This document shows, one piece after another, positions 44,580-56,919 of a stretch of DNA of 64,000 nt. How positions within the stretch are numbered: position 1 is the stretch's first letter; each line of letters begins with the position of its first letter. Below the pieces are notes generated by a model. That model worked only from the letters and a program-made list of their open reading frames with translations, had not been told where the DNA came from and did no database searches. A program made the position numbers and the translations under genes. Source of the DNA: Moniliella sp. 'wahieum' (lineage: Eukaryota; Basidiomycota; Moniliellomycetes; Moniliellales; Moniliellaceae); the NCBI GenBank assembly GCA_003971905.1, contig RSEE01000004.1, forward strand, positions 930,001-994,000, in the 5' to 3' direction.

Positions 44580-46511
44580 TCAACTGTACCCATACGATTC
44601 GTACTTGTCCGATCGCCATCCTGGCATGGGAGGCGCCGCGCCGGCCGTGCCGGAGGCCCCACTGGAGCTGGGGGGGTAAGTGTAGTATCCAGGCTGGGAG
44701 AGGGGGTAGGTGGGGCCCAGCACAGGGGCCGGTCCTGGGCCTGGGCCTGGGCCTGGCCCTGCCGGCCCAGCAGACGGCGGCGGGCCAGGGGCGGCCCCAA
44801 AGTGACGGACCCAGCGGGCGCCCGACCCGGGTCCGAAAAATGCGATCGTCCCGCCTGGGTCCAGGGCGCGAGGGTCGAGTAGGAAGGCCCCGGGTCGGGC
44901 GGGAAGGTGGATGGCATGGCGGGCGGCGAGGAGAGGAGGGTGCGGACCGGGGCCGAGCTCGAGCCCGAGGGGGGGAGCGGCGACGCACCAATTGGGCCGC
45001 GGCGTCGGCGAGCGGGACGGGGTAGCGCGCATGCGGAGGCGGGTAGTACATGTTCGCGTTCTCCGGTCCCACGCCTGGGGCAGGGGCGAGAGCTGCGGTA
45101 GGGCGCATGCCGAGGCGGGAGGCAGGTGGCTGGAGGGGGGGAGGACGCGGGTCGGAGCCCGACGCTACGACAGCCAACACGTGCGCGGGGAAGTTCTTGT
45201 CCGGCTTGGTCTTGGGCAAGCGGGTGGCTAGGTCGGCGCCGACCGACCGAACCACCTGTTCTGCCCGCTTGGTCCCCTCGTCATCCAGCACATCCTCCAC
45301 CACCGCGATCGCCGTGCCGTCGAGCAAGGATTGTTTGGCGTGCACCACATTCTCGTCTTCCTGCGCCAGCTCGGCGGCAGTCTTGAGCAAATAGCCCAGC
45401 TCGGAATCCTTTGTGCGCGAGGAAGTCACATGGGTCTTGTAGTGCTGCAGACTATTGTCCTGCCGCGAAAAGCGCAGGTTGCACCCAGGAAACGTGCAGA
45501 CGTACGGCCGCGCGCCCGTTCCCGCTACCGCCCCAAAGCAGGAAAAGAAACAGGCAAAGAAAAGAAACAGAAACAGAACAGAAGCGGTTAATTACCCCAG
45601 GCCTCAACGCATGGTAACGGGTACCATGCCAGTTCGCCCTTGCGAAAAATCAACAACCAAACGTACCTTTGTGCCGGCGACTGTGCCGAGCTGCATGGCC
45701 CGAGGTGGAGAAGGTGCTGCTGCAGATGCCGCACGGAAACCGTTTCTGGCCATCGATCATGACGGGCCTGGGCGGGTGGAAGCGCGCTGGGAGCCACCGC
45801 CTCGTTGGCGTTTGGACAGCCGTGCGTCGTCCTCCGTAGGACTCTGGCGGGGTGAGACGGCCGGTTCGGGCTTGGCTTGTACCACGCCCGGGTCTGCGGG
45901 GCCGGATGGACTGTCGGCTGAATGGGCAGGGCGGGAAGAAGGCCGTCGAGGCCCGCTTTTTTCCCCGTCCCGACGACGCTTGGCCCGGGGCTTGAGAAAG
46001 GGAGCAAGCATGAGCTCGGCGTGGGAGTTGAGCATGCCGCCCCCGGTACTGGCCGGACGGGAGAAAGAGGAGCGAGGGACCGAGGGCGGAAAGGGAGGGG
46101 GAAACGCAGTGGGGGAACCAAGGGAGGACACAGCGGGAAAGGTGCGAGAAGCTGGTGCAAAGGTAGATGGCAGAGGTTGGATATAACTGGCGGCAGGGGA
46201 TGGGGAGGCCATGCTGGAGCCTACGCCGGACGACGACCGTGGCTGGGCAGGTGCGAGCGAGTAATGTCGGCGGTGGGGAAGCTCGCTGCGGGTAGCGGAG
46301 ATGTTGTTGTTGGGGCGGGGGCGCATACTGCACTGCCGGCTGTGACTGCGGGGGGGCTGGAGCGGCGAGAAGCAGCGGGCAGAGCACGCTGGAGAGCACT
46401 TGGGCCCGTGCCGGCGGCAGCGGGGGGGAAGCAAAGGCCAGATGCTTGGGCGGCGGCGGCGGGCGGGTGGGGCGGAGTGGGGGGGGAGGGGATTGGCTCG
46501 ACGCGCGCCAT
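44580..46511 (-). CDS. C2H2 zinc-finger protein, Nrg1-like
   Basis: Predicted transcriptional repressor. ATG 46509-46511 (MARVEPIPSPPTPPHPP) starts a long Pro/Ser/Ala-rich region. Two adjacent fingers follow near 45730-45440: FPCGICSSTFSTSGHAARHSRRH, split after KA by an intron at 45525-45666, and PYVCTFPGCNLRFSRQDNSLQH ending YKTH. The pairing of STSGHxARH with FSRxDNxLQHYxTH is that of yeast Nrg1/Nrg2, glucose and stress repressors. An acidic helical stretch LGYLLKTAAELAQEDENVV follows, and then a Pro/Gly/Tyr-rich tail ending SDKYESYGYS at 44580. A different frame runs to 44533 but loses this tail. Several indels, mainly in C/G runs of the tail. The target genes are unknown. Confidence 0.8.
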
Positions 46512-47797
46512 GATGGGGGGGGGACGAGGAAGAAGGAGGTGGTGGTGGAGACGCACCAGCCAGATGGAGGGCAGGTGCTGCTGAGCAGACGCGTCAGCAG
46601 CCAACGCCCAACGCCATTGGCAACGTCAACGTCAACGTCGTCCCGCCCTCCGTCCAACGCGGGTTGAGCCCGGGCAGGCCAGGGCTTGACCAGCTGCCCA
46701 GGGGCCTGCAGGGGCTTGCAGGGCTTGCAGGGTCTCTGCCGGCGCCCACACTGCCTCCCTGCCGCTTCCAGCTTCACCGGTCGCCCTCCTCGTTCCACTG
46801 GCGCTGTGCCTCTCGGGGCAGAGTGGCACCTGGCCAGTGCGCGCCCCCGGCTGGGCGTGCAGCCAACTAGTCACAAATCACGCGTCATGCGTCACAGACT
46901 GGTCACGGACACCCGTCTGGTGCTGTCGGGGCGGGGGGCAGGGCCAGTGACTTGGTCGCGAGTGCGGTGGTGCATGGTCAGGGACCCACCCGCACTGCGC
47001 CAGCCTCCCGCCGCCGCCGCCGCCTCAGCGTGGCTATCGGCTATCGCGCCTGGCGCCTATCTGTCCATCTCCCTCGCGCTTGGTCCTGGCCGCCAGCTCA
47101 CGCGCCCCAGCTTCAAGCTTCAAGGTCAAGCTTCCAGCGACGGTGGCACGTGCAACTGCGCTCTGATGGTCACCGTGACATGCCACTCTCTTCCCTGCCC
47201 CTCCGACCCCAACACAGCAGCACATACGACGGATGCACCTCATTGGCCCTCGCCGCTGCAGACGGTCGAATGCAGTTTGTGGACGGAGTAGATGGAGGCA
47301 CAGATGCATGATAGTAAAGACAGGGTGGTGCGGAGGAGAGAAAAGCAGGAGTGTGTGTGAAAAAGGGAGAAACTCAACAGCTAGTAAAACACAGCGCCCA
47401 CGCCTGGCTTGCCATACCATTGTTGCGAGAGGGGGGCGAGGCAGGCAGGAAAGTGTCCAGTGAAAACGACCACAGTGGGCGGGGGAAAAGATGGAAGAAC
47501 TAACAGTGTCCAAGTAACTGGGGAGAAAGTGTGCATCGCCCTTGCAGCCACTGGCGGAGAGGCGACGGGCAGGGAAGAGACATAGGAAAGAAGTGTCCAG
47601 GGAAGAGACGGAAAAGGGTCAAGGAACAGTGTCCAGAGGTAAGATCCTCCCCTCTTTATACCTCGAACGAATCCGTGAGGATGGCAGACCGGCGGCGAGC
47701 CCTTCGTCGACGCAAAGAAATGGCCGAGAAACCAAGAGATGAAAACGATGCGGGAGTGGCCAAGCCAAGGACCGCAGCCAGTAGCCAGTCCAGAGCA
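46512..47797. other. Nrg1-like promoter and 3' flank of the DUF3292 gene
   Basis: About 1.3 kb. No gene recognised; the open frames on either strand have no motif. Contains a TTCAAGC array at 47108-47132. Confidence 0.4.
47108..47132. repeat. TTCAAGC-type heptamer array
   Basis: Reads agcttcaagcttcaag then gtcaagcttcc; related to the array at 19278-19303. Confidence 0.75.
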
Positions 47798-50414
47798 TCA
47801 AGCAAACACCCACCGCTGTGGGCCCAAGGTGACCAACCGAGTAAACAGCGCCTCGCGCGCCCTCACATCAATCCGAAACCGAACAACCTTTTCAGCCGTC
47901 GTAATCTCCAACACCTCCACCGCCTCAATGTCCAGCATCCACTGCAGCATCACGCGCGAACTGAAGCCCATACCCCCGCTTGCGCACGCCCACCACCGAC
48001 GACAGCGACACGTCCACCTCGACCAAGTGCAACTTGCCCTCTGCATCTGTCGCATACACTTCCCCCGCGCCGGTGGTGGACTGTGCCTCGGCCTGCTCGC
48101 TGGGGGCCGGGGCGCGAGGGCCAGTGGCAGAGCGCGCACTGGGCCGCGAAGCAGCCAAACTACTTTGCCCATCGGCCCAGCTCCAGTCCAAGCCGGTAAA
48201 CGTAGCGACCGAACTCATCGCACCGGCCATGCGACCTTCGGGCACCCAGCGCAAATGGGCATCCCGCACGCCCTCCCCTTCCCGCACCGGCAGCACGTAC
48301 AACGTCCCGCCCGCGTACCGTACCGTCGCGGAACATCACGGGGCCCCCAGTCGCTTGCTGGCTTCGTGCGCGGACGACGGAGGCGCGCCAAGCCGTACTT
48401 GTTCTGCGCTGTTGAACCAGGACGATTTGACTTTGCCTGCGCCGAGGAACGTCTCGGTGCCCAGCTGGGCACTCGTCTTGAGGAAGGACTGAACAGCGCG
48501 CGTTTGGACCCGGCCGGTTTGGCTTGCGAGGGCGCGGCCGAGCGCGCGGCAGGGGACGAGGTCGGTGCGCCGGAAGTGGGGGGCCGGGAGGCCGAAGCGG
48601 CCGGCTGCGACGGAGGCGGCGGCGGGATAGGACAACGGCCGTGCTCAGCGGATCGGCTGGCGGGGGCGGGACGGGACGGCCGGCCTGCTCGGCGATTCGG
48701 AGCAACGTCGCGGCCAATTGCGCGTTGGTAGGGACCCCCTTCAACAGGCTGTGCCGCAGTTGCACGTCGTACCGCCACCCGGGCGGGGGGTCCACCACCT
48801 CCTCCACCACCTCCGTCACCACCTCCGTGGTGGTGGGGAACAAAATCTGAAGCACAGGGGAGCCGAACATGGCGCCGCCCAGGAGGAAGGTGGTGCTGTG
48901 GTAGATCAACGAAGGGCTCACTACCCCCCCTCCAGCCGCAGCCAAAGGCAGCAACGATCCCGCCTAGTTTGACGCGTGGTTCCCACTGTGGGAACGGAGG
49001 CGTGGGGGACAAGGCACTGCGAGCAGAGAGGTAAAGGCAGGGTCAGAGGGAAAGGGAAAAAAATAGTACCCAACACAACGTCCGCGGGAAGAACGTACTT
49101 TCCAAACCGCTCCACCGTATCGACAAAGGTGGTCAGTATGTGGAGGTACGGGGCGGCGGCCTTCCAAAGTGTTTTGTGGAAGTTGCTATTGGGATCAATC
49201 GCGGCGGTGGTGAGGTCAGTGTCTTGCCGCTCGATCGACGAGAGAGGGGGAGACGGAGAATGGCTTGGGGCAACCCCTTGTCCGTCCACCTCTTCACTCG
49301 CCAACTCTTCCACCGGTACTTTGTCCAGGTCGAGCTCCTCATTTTCCGGCTCGTCGGTGCGGGGGAAGAGGAGGTCCTCTGTGCTGGCCGAGTTGGACGT
49401 CGGATCCATGGCGGTAGGGGTGATGGCAGGATCGGGCGTGGACCAGGGTTGGGCCCCCGAGCCAGCAGCGTCCTTGGGACCCAGGCCGATCATGGTAGCT
49501 GCCATGGTACCGATCGCATCCACAAACCGAGCTGCATCCCCCTCGATTGGCAGACCCATCAAGAAGGCGTTGGCGCGAGCCTTGGACGTTGGTGCTGTCT
49601 CCCCGCCCGGCAAGGGAGGGAACAAAGCCAAGCGTGCCGGTTGAGAGAGATGAGGACAAGAATGAGAAGCAAAAAGGTAGTCTCCAACCGGCCGGCGGCC
49701 CATGCTGTAAAGTACAAGAGACAAAATCCCGCACTGCGTCCGCGGTCGGCCCAGGTAAAAATCCGACCCAGGTGGTGCAACATGTGAACGAGCGGGATGC
49801 CGACTTGGATGTACGTGCGTTCGAGCAGCGCACGAAACTTGTCGGGGTTAAACACCATGTCCGATGCCGAGTCAAAGTCCAGCTGGCCCTGCGGGGCAGC
49901 ACCGTCAACCGGGTGCGCATCCCGGTCCGATTCGCCCGGGGGCGAGGGGACGCGACGGACGCGGAACGATTGTCGGTTGAACCTGCGAAGCAGCATCCAC
50001 ATCAATTCGTTCGACACGTCGGGAAGCGCATCGTTGGGCTCCTTGGCCACGAGCGAAGGCCACACATTGCTGGCCACCTTGGGCTTGGGCGGCACACTGG
50101 AGACGGTGCACATGCCAGGACGGGCGCGGAGTCCTTCACTGCTACTGCTAGCGACGGGCTGGACGGAGGTAGATGAGGCGGGCTAGGGACGGGGAGGGAA
50201 GGCGTGCTGGGAGGTTGGGCCGCAGCGGGCGCAGCGGGCGGTTCGCAGGGCACGGAAACAGAGGAGATGCTTGCTGATTCGGATGGAGGGGCGAGGGAAG
50301 AGGACGAGGGGCGGGCGGGCACAGGACGCGGAGGGACCTTGGGAGGGCGGGCGGGGAGCGGCGGCGCGGGGCGGGGCCCGGGTCAAAGGGCGATGTGGAG
50401 GGTGGGGCTGCCAT
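47798..50414 (-). CDS. Membrane protein of the DUF3292 family
   Basis: Function unknown. From ATG 50412-50414 (MAAPPSTSPFDPGPAP) a Pro/Ser-rich leader leads to KPKVASNVWPSLVAKEPND and ELMWMLLRRFNRQ, then RGRSAGFCLLYFTAWAAGR, which starts a hydrophobic pair of spans (TTFLLLILVLIS) followed by QPARLALFPPLP. An acidic loop runs to KAAAPYLHILTTFVDTVERFG; an intron at 49017-49069 joins this to LSPTPPFPQWEPRVKLGGIV. More membrane segments follow (LIYHSTTFLLGGAMFGSP), then LRHSLLKGVPTNAQLAATLLRI. The C-terminal third (VKSSWFNSAEQVRLG ... LHLVEVDVSLSSVVGVRKRG ... LFTRLVTLGPQRWVFA) looks like a PH/GRAM-type beta domain. LLKGVPTNAQL and SPTPPFP are the features I associate with DUF3292. Many indels. 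Confidence 0.65.
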
Positions 50415-51796
50415 GGCGGGGGGCGCTGGTGGTGGGGTTGGGGGCGAGGAGATGCTCGCACAGGCGGCTGCGCCATTCTCTTCTCTGCTCTGCCTGCTGA
50501 CACGATGTATGACATGCTGATGTGACCAGCGGGTGGGACGCAGGTGTCGATCCATTGATAATCGACCCCATCCATCGACAGGCGGCTCGACCATCTCGCT
50601 CCATCCGTGGCATCGGTGCAATCGGGCACGCTGCGAGCGCTGGGGGATGCGAAGGTTATGTCAGGCTGGCATGTGGCACACGCCCCCGGCTGAAAGTTGC
50701 AATCCCTCAGCCCACCGCGCGTGGGGCGTGGGCAGGCAGGGACCGCATGCAGCATGCTGCTGGGCCATGCTGTAGCACTGCTCGCACCCATCGAGTGTGC
50801 GTCTCCGATGCCCCATGCACACGTTTGTGTCACAGGCAGACACCCCCCGCCCTCCCTGCCGGCCGGCTGTGGGTGCTGGGAAAAGCTGGTGAAGGAAGGG
50901 TGGGCACTGGGTGGACCCTTGTGGGCGATGCGAGTGCCATGTGGCCATGGAGACTAGGAGGAACGCGAGGACCGGTGACCGGTGATCGTCGTGTGTAGGC
51001 GCAGGATCGCCCAGGTGCGAATGGATGGGAGCGGCAGGGGCGGCACAGACCCAGCAGCAGTTCGTTCCTGGCAGGCACAGCGGCCCAGTCCGCGCGGGTC
51101 TGAGTCACTGCTCACCCAGTGCCCCGGCACTGCATGGTTCATGCGCTCTGAACGTGTGATTATCGAGTTATCCATTATCATACTGAGTACGTTGAGTATG
51201 AGTACAGTACGAGGAGCGAGGCCGGGTATCTGTGTACTCACCTGAACAGCACCGGGTTTACGCCAACAACCATGCTGCCGTGGGACATGCCTGCTGTGGC
51301 CCCGTGGTTGCCCTGGGTGCGCTGGCTGCCCCCCGTTGCTTGCGGTTGCTCCCCGCCGTCGGCCGAGACGCACACGCGCCGTGTACTGGCGCTGCCCGCA
51401 CCGCGCTGTCCAGCCCAACGCTCCCCGCCCGGCGGACCAGCAGCCAGAAGCCAGGGCGGGAAAACGGGCAGGGCGGGTGCACGTGCACCGTGCGCCCCCG
51501 TGCGCCCCGGCAGGCCAGCAGGCGGCGGCAGGCAGCGGCAGCACATGTCACATGGTTGCCTCTTAGATCTGAGATCTGAGCGATCTTAGCCGTGTCTGCC
51601 GCAAATCATTAAGCCCAATCACCCACGCCAAGCCAGCACATGCAATTTGCATCACTCAGTGCTCATCACGCGGCGCTGCCTTGCCCAGCCCATCCCAGCC
51701 CATCCCTCCGCCCTCGAACCAGCCATTTCATCAAAAGCCGTTCGCCGTCTGTCAGCCGATCCGCTCTCCCGCCCACCACTTCCCCCCCTGCTGGCC
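50415..51796. other. Divergent promoter region, DUF3292 gene / acid phosphatase
   Basis: About 1.4 kb between divergent starts. GC-rich, with a few palindromes such as catccattgataatcgacc near 50,560. No gene seen. Confidence 0.4.
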
Positions 51797-53554
51797 ATGC
51801 CATCCCTCCGCACGCTCCTTCTCGCCACCGCTGCCGCCGCCTCGGCCGCCGTGGCCCACTCGGAGGCCTACCTCGACGGCTATGCGCCGCTGGACCAGGA
51901 CCTGGACCTGCCCTATGCGTTCCACCACATGGCCTCCCTCTCTTCCCGTTCGCCGTTCAAGTCGCAGACCAAGCCCGAGTGGCGTGCGCACGCGCGACCT
52001 GGCGCCCGCCCTCGAGCTGCGCGACGACCCCATCCATCTCACCAAGAACGACATCCTGCCTCCGTCCGGATGCGAGGTGGAACAGGTGATCAGCTTGCAG
52101 CGCCACGGTGCGCGCTACATGCCTGCTACCGGCTACGGCTCCTCCCAGCTTGCGCAAAAGTCCCTGAACAAGTTCCACACGGCGCTGGCCAACTACTCGG
52201 ACTCGGACCTTACCGACCCGCGCTTTGGCATCTTGCGCAACCTCACCACCCCTTCGGGCAACGGCGACTTGGTCCCGTACGGCGCGCTGCAGGCGTACTA
52301 CTCGGGCGTGTACGACCGGAGGTGTACAGCCACCTGGCCACGGAAAAGCCCTTTATCCGCGCCAGCGGCAACTACGGCAACCAGTCCGAGGTGCCGAGCG
52401 ACCGTGTGCTCTGGACGGCACGGTGGTGGGCGCTCGGGTTTAGCGGCCAGGCGTTCCCGAACCACACGATTGACTCGGTGGCGCTCGTGCGCGACGAGTC
52501 CTTGCCCGCGCTCGACGTTGTCATGTCCGAGCAAAAGGGAGTCAACAATACCATGGACCCGAGCACCTGCCCGCACATGAACGATGAACCGTCGGACGCG
52601 ATCGTCGCCCCTATGGCAACAACACCATCCTCCCTACCACCGGCGCCAAAATCCTGCGCCACATCCACCCCCCACGGTGGAACTGGAGGCTGGAGACGTG
52701 TGGCTCTGATGGACAGTTGGTACGTGCTTCCTCCTCTCTACCGCTCCCCCCCCCCAAACTCCCCCGCCCCGCATCTCGGACCGAGAGCACGTATGACTGA
52801 CCTCTGGTATGATGTATGGTGTTCTCCGTCTTTCAGCTCCTACAACTCCTTCCTTCCTGCCAATGTGACAGCCGGGGCCAAGGGACTGGAGTTTAGCGTG
52901 TCGCCCGTGTGCGAGTTGTTCACGCCGGGCGAGTGGCGGCGGTACAACTATGCCAACTCGCTCGACTTTTTCTACTACCAGGGCATTGGCAACCCTGCGT
53001 CCAAGGGAGCGTACCAGGGCTACCTGCGTGAACTGTACGCGCGTTTGAACCAGAGCGAGGTACCGCTCGAGCCGGTGCTTACGCTCAACACCACCTCCCT
53101 CGCCGACGGGAGCATTCCCGTGGGCAAGAACGCGCCCCTGTTCTACATGGACGCCACCCACGACGCCAACATTGCTGCGATCCAGCAACTGTTTGGCTTG
53201 TACGACGGCCCGCCCATGTCGGACGCCAAGGATTCGCAGAAGACCAGCAAGTCGCCATTTGACGCGGCGCGCGCGGTGCCCTACCAGACCAAGACGGCAT
53301 TTGAGACCATCTCGTGTGGCTGCGACGAGGAGGAGAGTAAGTTTGTTCGGGTGCGGGTCAACGAGGTGCCGCACCCGGCAGAGGACCACCCCTGGTGCCC
53401 CTTGACCCAGGAGGAGAAGAAGGCCATGCCGGCGCACTATTTGCGCGAGGGATTGTGCCCGCTGCCGGTCGTGCTGCGCAACTTGGAGTGGGCCAATGGC
53501 CAGGGCGCCTGGGACACGTGTTTCCTCAATAGCACGGGGCCTGTCGACGTGTGA
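51797..53554 (+). CDS. Secreted histidine acid phosphatase (phytase-like)
   Basis: Predicted extracellular phosphomonoesterase of the histidine-phosphatase branch 2 (acid phosphatase/phytase). ATG 51797 opens a signal peptide (LRTLLLATAAAASAAVAHS). After a frame change near 51985 the catalytic motif appears as VISLQRHGARYMPATG; the His is the phosphate acceptor and the Arg residues bind phosphate. The proton-donor motif is FYMDATHDANI near 53145. An intron lies at 52720-52836 (GT-AG) with a C10 run inside. Several N-glycosylation sequons are visible (NYS, NLT, NHT, NNT, NVT, NQS, NTT, NST). Cysteines near the end (SCGCDEEES, HPWCPL, GLCPLP, WDTCFL) are typical disulfide positions. About 545 residues. 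Three indels in the first half; the second half is intact to TGA 53552-53554. Specificity for phytate versus general phosphate esters cannot be read from the sequence. Confidence 0.88.
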   Translation: MPSLRTLLLATAAAASAAVAHSEAYLDGYAPLDQDLDLPYAFHHMASLSSRSPFKSQTKPEWRAHARPGARPRAARRPHPSHQERHPASVRMRGGTGDQLAAPRCALHACYRLRLLPACAKVPEQVPHGAGQLLGLGPYRPALWHLAQPHHPFGQRRLGPVRRAAGVLLGRVRPEVYSHLATEKPFIRASGNYGNQSEVPSDRVLWTARWWALGFSGQAFPNHTIDSVALVRDESLPALDVVMSEQKGVNNTMDPSTCPHMNDEPSDAIVAPMATTPSSLPPAPKSCATSTPHGGTGGWRRVALMDSWYVLPPLYRSPPPNSPAPHLGPRARMTDLWYDVWCSPSFSSYNSFLPANVTAGAKGLEFSVSPVCELFTPGEWRRYNYANSLDFFYYQGIGNPASKGAYQGYLRELYARLNQSEVPLEPVLTLNTTSLADGSIPVGKNAPLFYMDATHDANIAAIQQLFGLYDGPPMSDAKDSQKTSKSPFDAARAVPYQTKTAFETISCGCDEEESKFVRVRVNEVPHPAEDHPWCPLTQEEKKAMPAHYLREGLCPLPVVLRNLEWANGQGAWDTCFLNSTGPVDV

Positions 53555-54237
53555 GCGCTGAGCGGCGGAGCGGCCAAGGTCGGACCGAAGGAAGCGATGC
53601 CCGGATTTGTGTTTTTTCTTTTCTCCTGTATGGTCGACCCAGACCTTTTTATCCACCGTGCTGCCACTGACGACGACCCGTTACGACCCCTTGGGCGCGT
53701 TGCGCTAGTGCGTGGCCTACGTTCCTTTTCTTTCATGTACTTTTTCTGATGGCCAAAATATGCTTGGAGGCTTGGAGCCTGCCGGACGGTGCAGGGCCGG
53801 AGCGGAGAGAGACAGGCAAGGCTCTGAAGGGGAACAGGAGGTAGTGGTGGGAGATATGCGGTGGCTGAGGACACCGAGAGGGCGGCGGCCTACGATGTGG
53901 GCGTGTGGTGTGTGGACGGGTATAAATTTGTGACAGTGGGGGATGGTGGATGGTAGATGATCGATGATCGATGATGATGATTCAAATTACCGATGGACGA
54001 TCGTGATGTGATGTGGTGATGTGGTGATGAGCATGTGACAGCGACGCAAGCACAGCCAGGGGCACGAGGGCAGAGCAGGCGCACCGGACGAGGGGGCAGT
54101 GCCACGTGTCCTGTCTGCGCAGCGGCCACTCGGGAAGGTGGAGGCGAGCGGCGCCACGCATCCGCTTCTGTCCGGCCGCGCACGCTCCGCCACCGCCTCT
54201 CGCCTTCCTCCGCCCTCGCCTTTGTCCTCCCTCCCCC
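53555..54237. other. Intergenic, acid phosphatase to PMT2
   Basis: About 680 bp. Contains a TGATCGA repeat at 53956-53983 and GTGATGTGGTGATG repeats at 54002-54030. No gene. Confidence 0.5.
53956..53983. repeat. TGATCGA repeat, second copy
   Basis: Reads gatgatcgatgatcgatg then atgatgattc; shares 18 or more bases with 18759-18785. Confidence 0.8.
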
Positions 54238-56919
54238 ATGTCGTCCTCGTACGGCGGGCCGAGCAGCATGCCCCCCGCACCGCCTCCGCCGCATCAGCAG
54301 ACCGTCTTCAGCCTGCCCCCGAGGAGGACAAGACGGCCGAGAAGCGCATCCGCGAGGCCGCCCAGCGGCCCGATGGGCCCTACACCTACGCTTCCGCCGG
54401 CCTGCTGCCAATCCAGGACCCCTCCCAGCCTGGCCCCGCCGCCTCTCTCCCCGTCTTGCGCCTGCTAAGCCTGCCCCGTCCGTTGCGCAGCGCGACAAGT
54501 ACGCCTCGCTTCTGCCGGGTGCGCTCGAAGCGGACCGACTGGGTGGGCGAGGCGTGGGCCTGGCTGCAGACCGAGCATGGCGTTGCCGTGGTGTACACGC
54601 TGCTTGCCCTCTTCACTCGTATCTACCGCATTGGCCGCAACCCGAGTGTGATTTGGGACGAGGCGCACTTTGGCAAGTTTGGCTCCTACTACCCCGCCAC
54701 ACGTTTTACTTTGACGTGCATCCGCCCCTGGGCAAGATCCTCGTCGGCCTCAGTGGCTGGCTCTCGGGGTACTCGGGCTACTGGGACTTTGAGTCGGGAC
54801 AGCAGTACCCGGCCAACGTGTACTACTACCCGATGCGCATCATCATGTCCTTATACGGCGTGGCGATGGTCCCCATGGCATGGTACACGTCCCAGTGCTT
54901 TGGGTGGGACCGCGCTCGCGCCACCTGCTGACGCTCATGGTGCTTGTCGACAATGCTTGGCTCACCATCTCGCGCTTCATCTTGTTGGACTCGATGCTGC
55001 TCTGCTTTACGTTTGCCACAGTGCTGGGTCTGGCCAAGTTCCACCAGCAGCAGCGGCAGCCCTTTAGCCAAGCCTGGTGGGGTTGGCTCGCCTTTACGGG
55101 CGCCAGCATTGGCTGTGTGTCGAGTGTCAAGTGGGTCGGGTTCTTTGCCACGGCGCTGGTGGGCTGTACACGGTGGAAGACTTGTGGGACAAGTTTGGAG
55201 ACTTGCGCATGCCCCTGACGACCTACCTTCGCCACTGGATTGCCCGGATCGGGTGTCTGATCCTGCTCCCCTTTACGATTTACGTCTTGTCGTTCAAGCT
55301 GCACTTCCTCTTACTTTTCGGCACGGGTCCGGGCGACGCCAGATGAGCAGTCTGTTCCAAGCCCACCTCGACGGCAACGACTTTGCCGACAGTCCGCTCC
55401 AGATCGCGTTGGGGTCCAAGGTCACGCTCAAAAACATGGGCTACGGAGGCGGACTGCTGCACAGCCACATCCAGACCTACCCGGTCGGCAGTGGCTACCA
55501 GCAGGTCACTTGCTACCACTACAAGGACGAGAACAACGAATGGGTCGTCAGCCCTACCTGGGAGTCCATTGATGCCCACGGTCCTGCCCCGAGCTGGGAC
55601 AACCCCAACTCGACCGAGCCGGTGGTGCTGCTGCGGAACGGGGATGTGATCCGCCTGCAACACATGGCCACCGGGAAGAACCTGCACAGCCACGCCATTC
55701 CGGCGCCTGTGACCAAGGAGAATTACGAAGTGGCCGGGTACGGCGAGTGGGCGGTGGGCGACCAGAACGACTACTGGGTGGTGGAGGTGGTAGGCGACAT
55801 TGTCAAGGGCTACCAGAGCCATGCGGACAAAAACGAGCCGGTCCCGCCTTACAGCGAGCACTTGCCCCGACGACCGCCCGGTCGTTCATACGCTCACGAC
55901 CAAGCTCCGTTTCCGCCACCAAACGCTCGGATGCTACTTGTACGCGGCGAATGAGGTGCTGCCCCAATGGGGCTGGAAGCAAGTTGAGACGACTTGCATC
56001 AAGCCGGATGTTTTGTCTCCCAAGGACGAGCACGCAGTGTGGAACATCGAGTCGCACTGGAACCAGCGTTTGCCCAAGGGCGACCGCAAGTTGTACAAGT
56101 CCCCCTTTTGGCGCGACTTTGTCCACCTCAACGTGGCTATGATGACGTCGAACAATGCCTGACCCCGGACGTGGACAAGGAAGACATGCTGGCTTCGAGT
56201 CCGTACGAGTGGCCTTTCCTGTACAATGGTCTGCGCATGAACGGGTGGGGCGACGACAATGTCAAGTACTACCTGATTGGCAACCCGTTCATCTGGTCGG
56301 GCTCGACCATTGCACTGGGCGTGTTGACGGTGGTGTTGGCCGGGTATGCGGCCATGCTGCAGCGCGGCGCGCTGCCGGCCTCGCTGACGCCGGCGGAACT
56401 GAACCAGACCGTGTTTGTAGCCAAGATTGCGCTCGTGGGCTGGTTCCTGCACTACCTTCCTTTCCTCATCATGGGGCGTGTGACCTACATCCACCACTAT
56501 GTGCGTATCTCTCCTTGTCTGCTTGTTTCCAGGTGCGCGAGGCCCAGCGTCCCCAACTAACCGGTGCCCTCTCTTGTTGGTGTTGATGATGCGCAGTTGC
56601 CCACGCTGTACTTTGCCACCATCGCGCTCGTCCACCTGTTTGACCACTTCCTCTTCCACCCGTCCGCGGCGCGCTACCGCAGCCCGGCGAGCTGGCTGCG
56701 GCAGGCTCCCAGCGCACCCCGCTCCGCATCCGCACGCACCACCACTGTCGGTGGCGCGTGCACCTCAGTCCCAAGGCCAAGGACCGTGCGTTTTACGTGA
56801 TTGCCGGCATCATTGTTGGTACCTCGCTCTGGCTCTACGGCGTCACATTTGGCATGGCCGGGCCGGTGAACAAGTGGTGGGGCTACAAGTGGCGCAAGAG
56901 CTGGAACATTTATGTCTAA
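54238..56919 (+). CDS. PMT2: Dolichyl-phosphate-mannose protein mannosyltransferase, Pmt2 type
   Basis: Multi-span ER enzyme that starts O-mannosylation of secretory and cell-wall proteins. ATG 54238 ([18 protein letters not shown]) leads to a Pro-rich cytosolic tail. The first span is [16 protein letters not shown], and the catalytic luminal loop has [15 protein letters not shown] (Asp-Glu) and [20 protein letters not shown]. Then come [20 protein letters not shown] and [20 protein letters not shown]. The MIR domain follows ([55 protein letters not shown]), and then [21 protein letters not shown]. The C-terminal spans include [16 protein letters not shown], an intron at 56501-56596 after YIHHY, and [18 protein letters not shown], ending [10 protein letters not shown] at TAA 56917-56919. 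The MIR repeats and [18 protein letters not shown] fit Pmt2 better than Pmt1 or Pmt4. At least six indels; about 860 residues. Confidence 0.9.
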
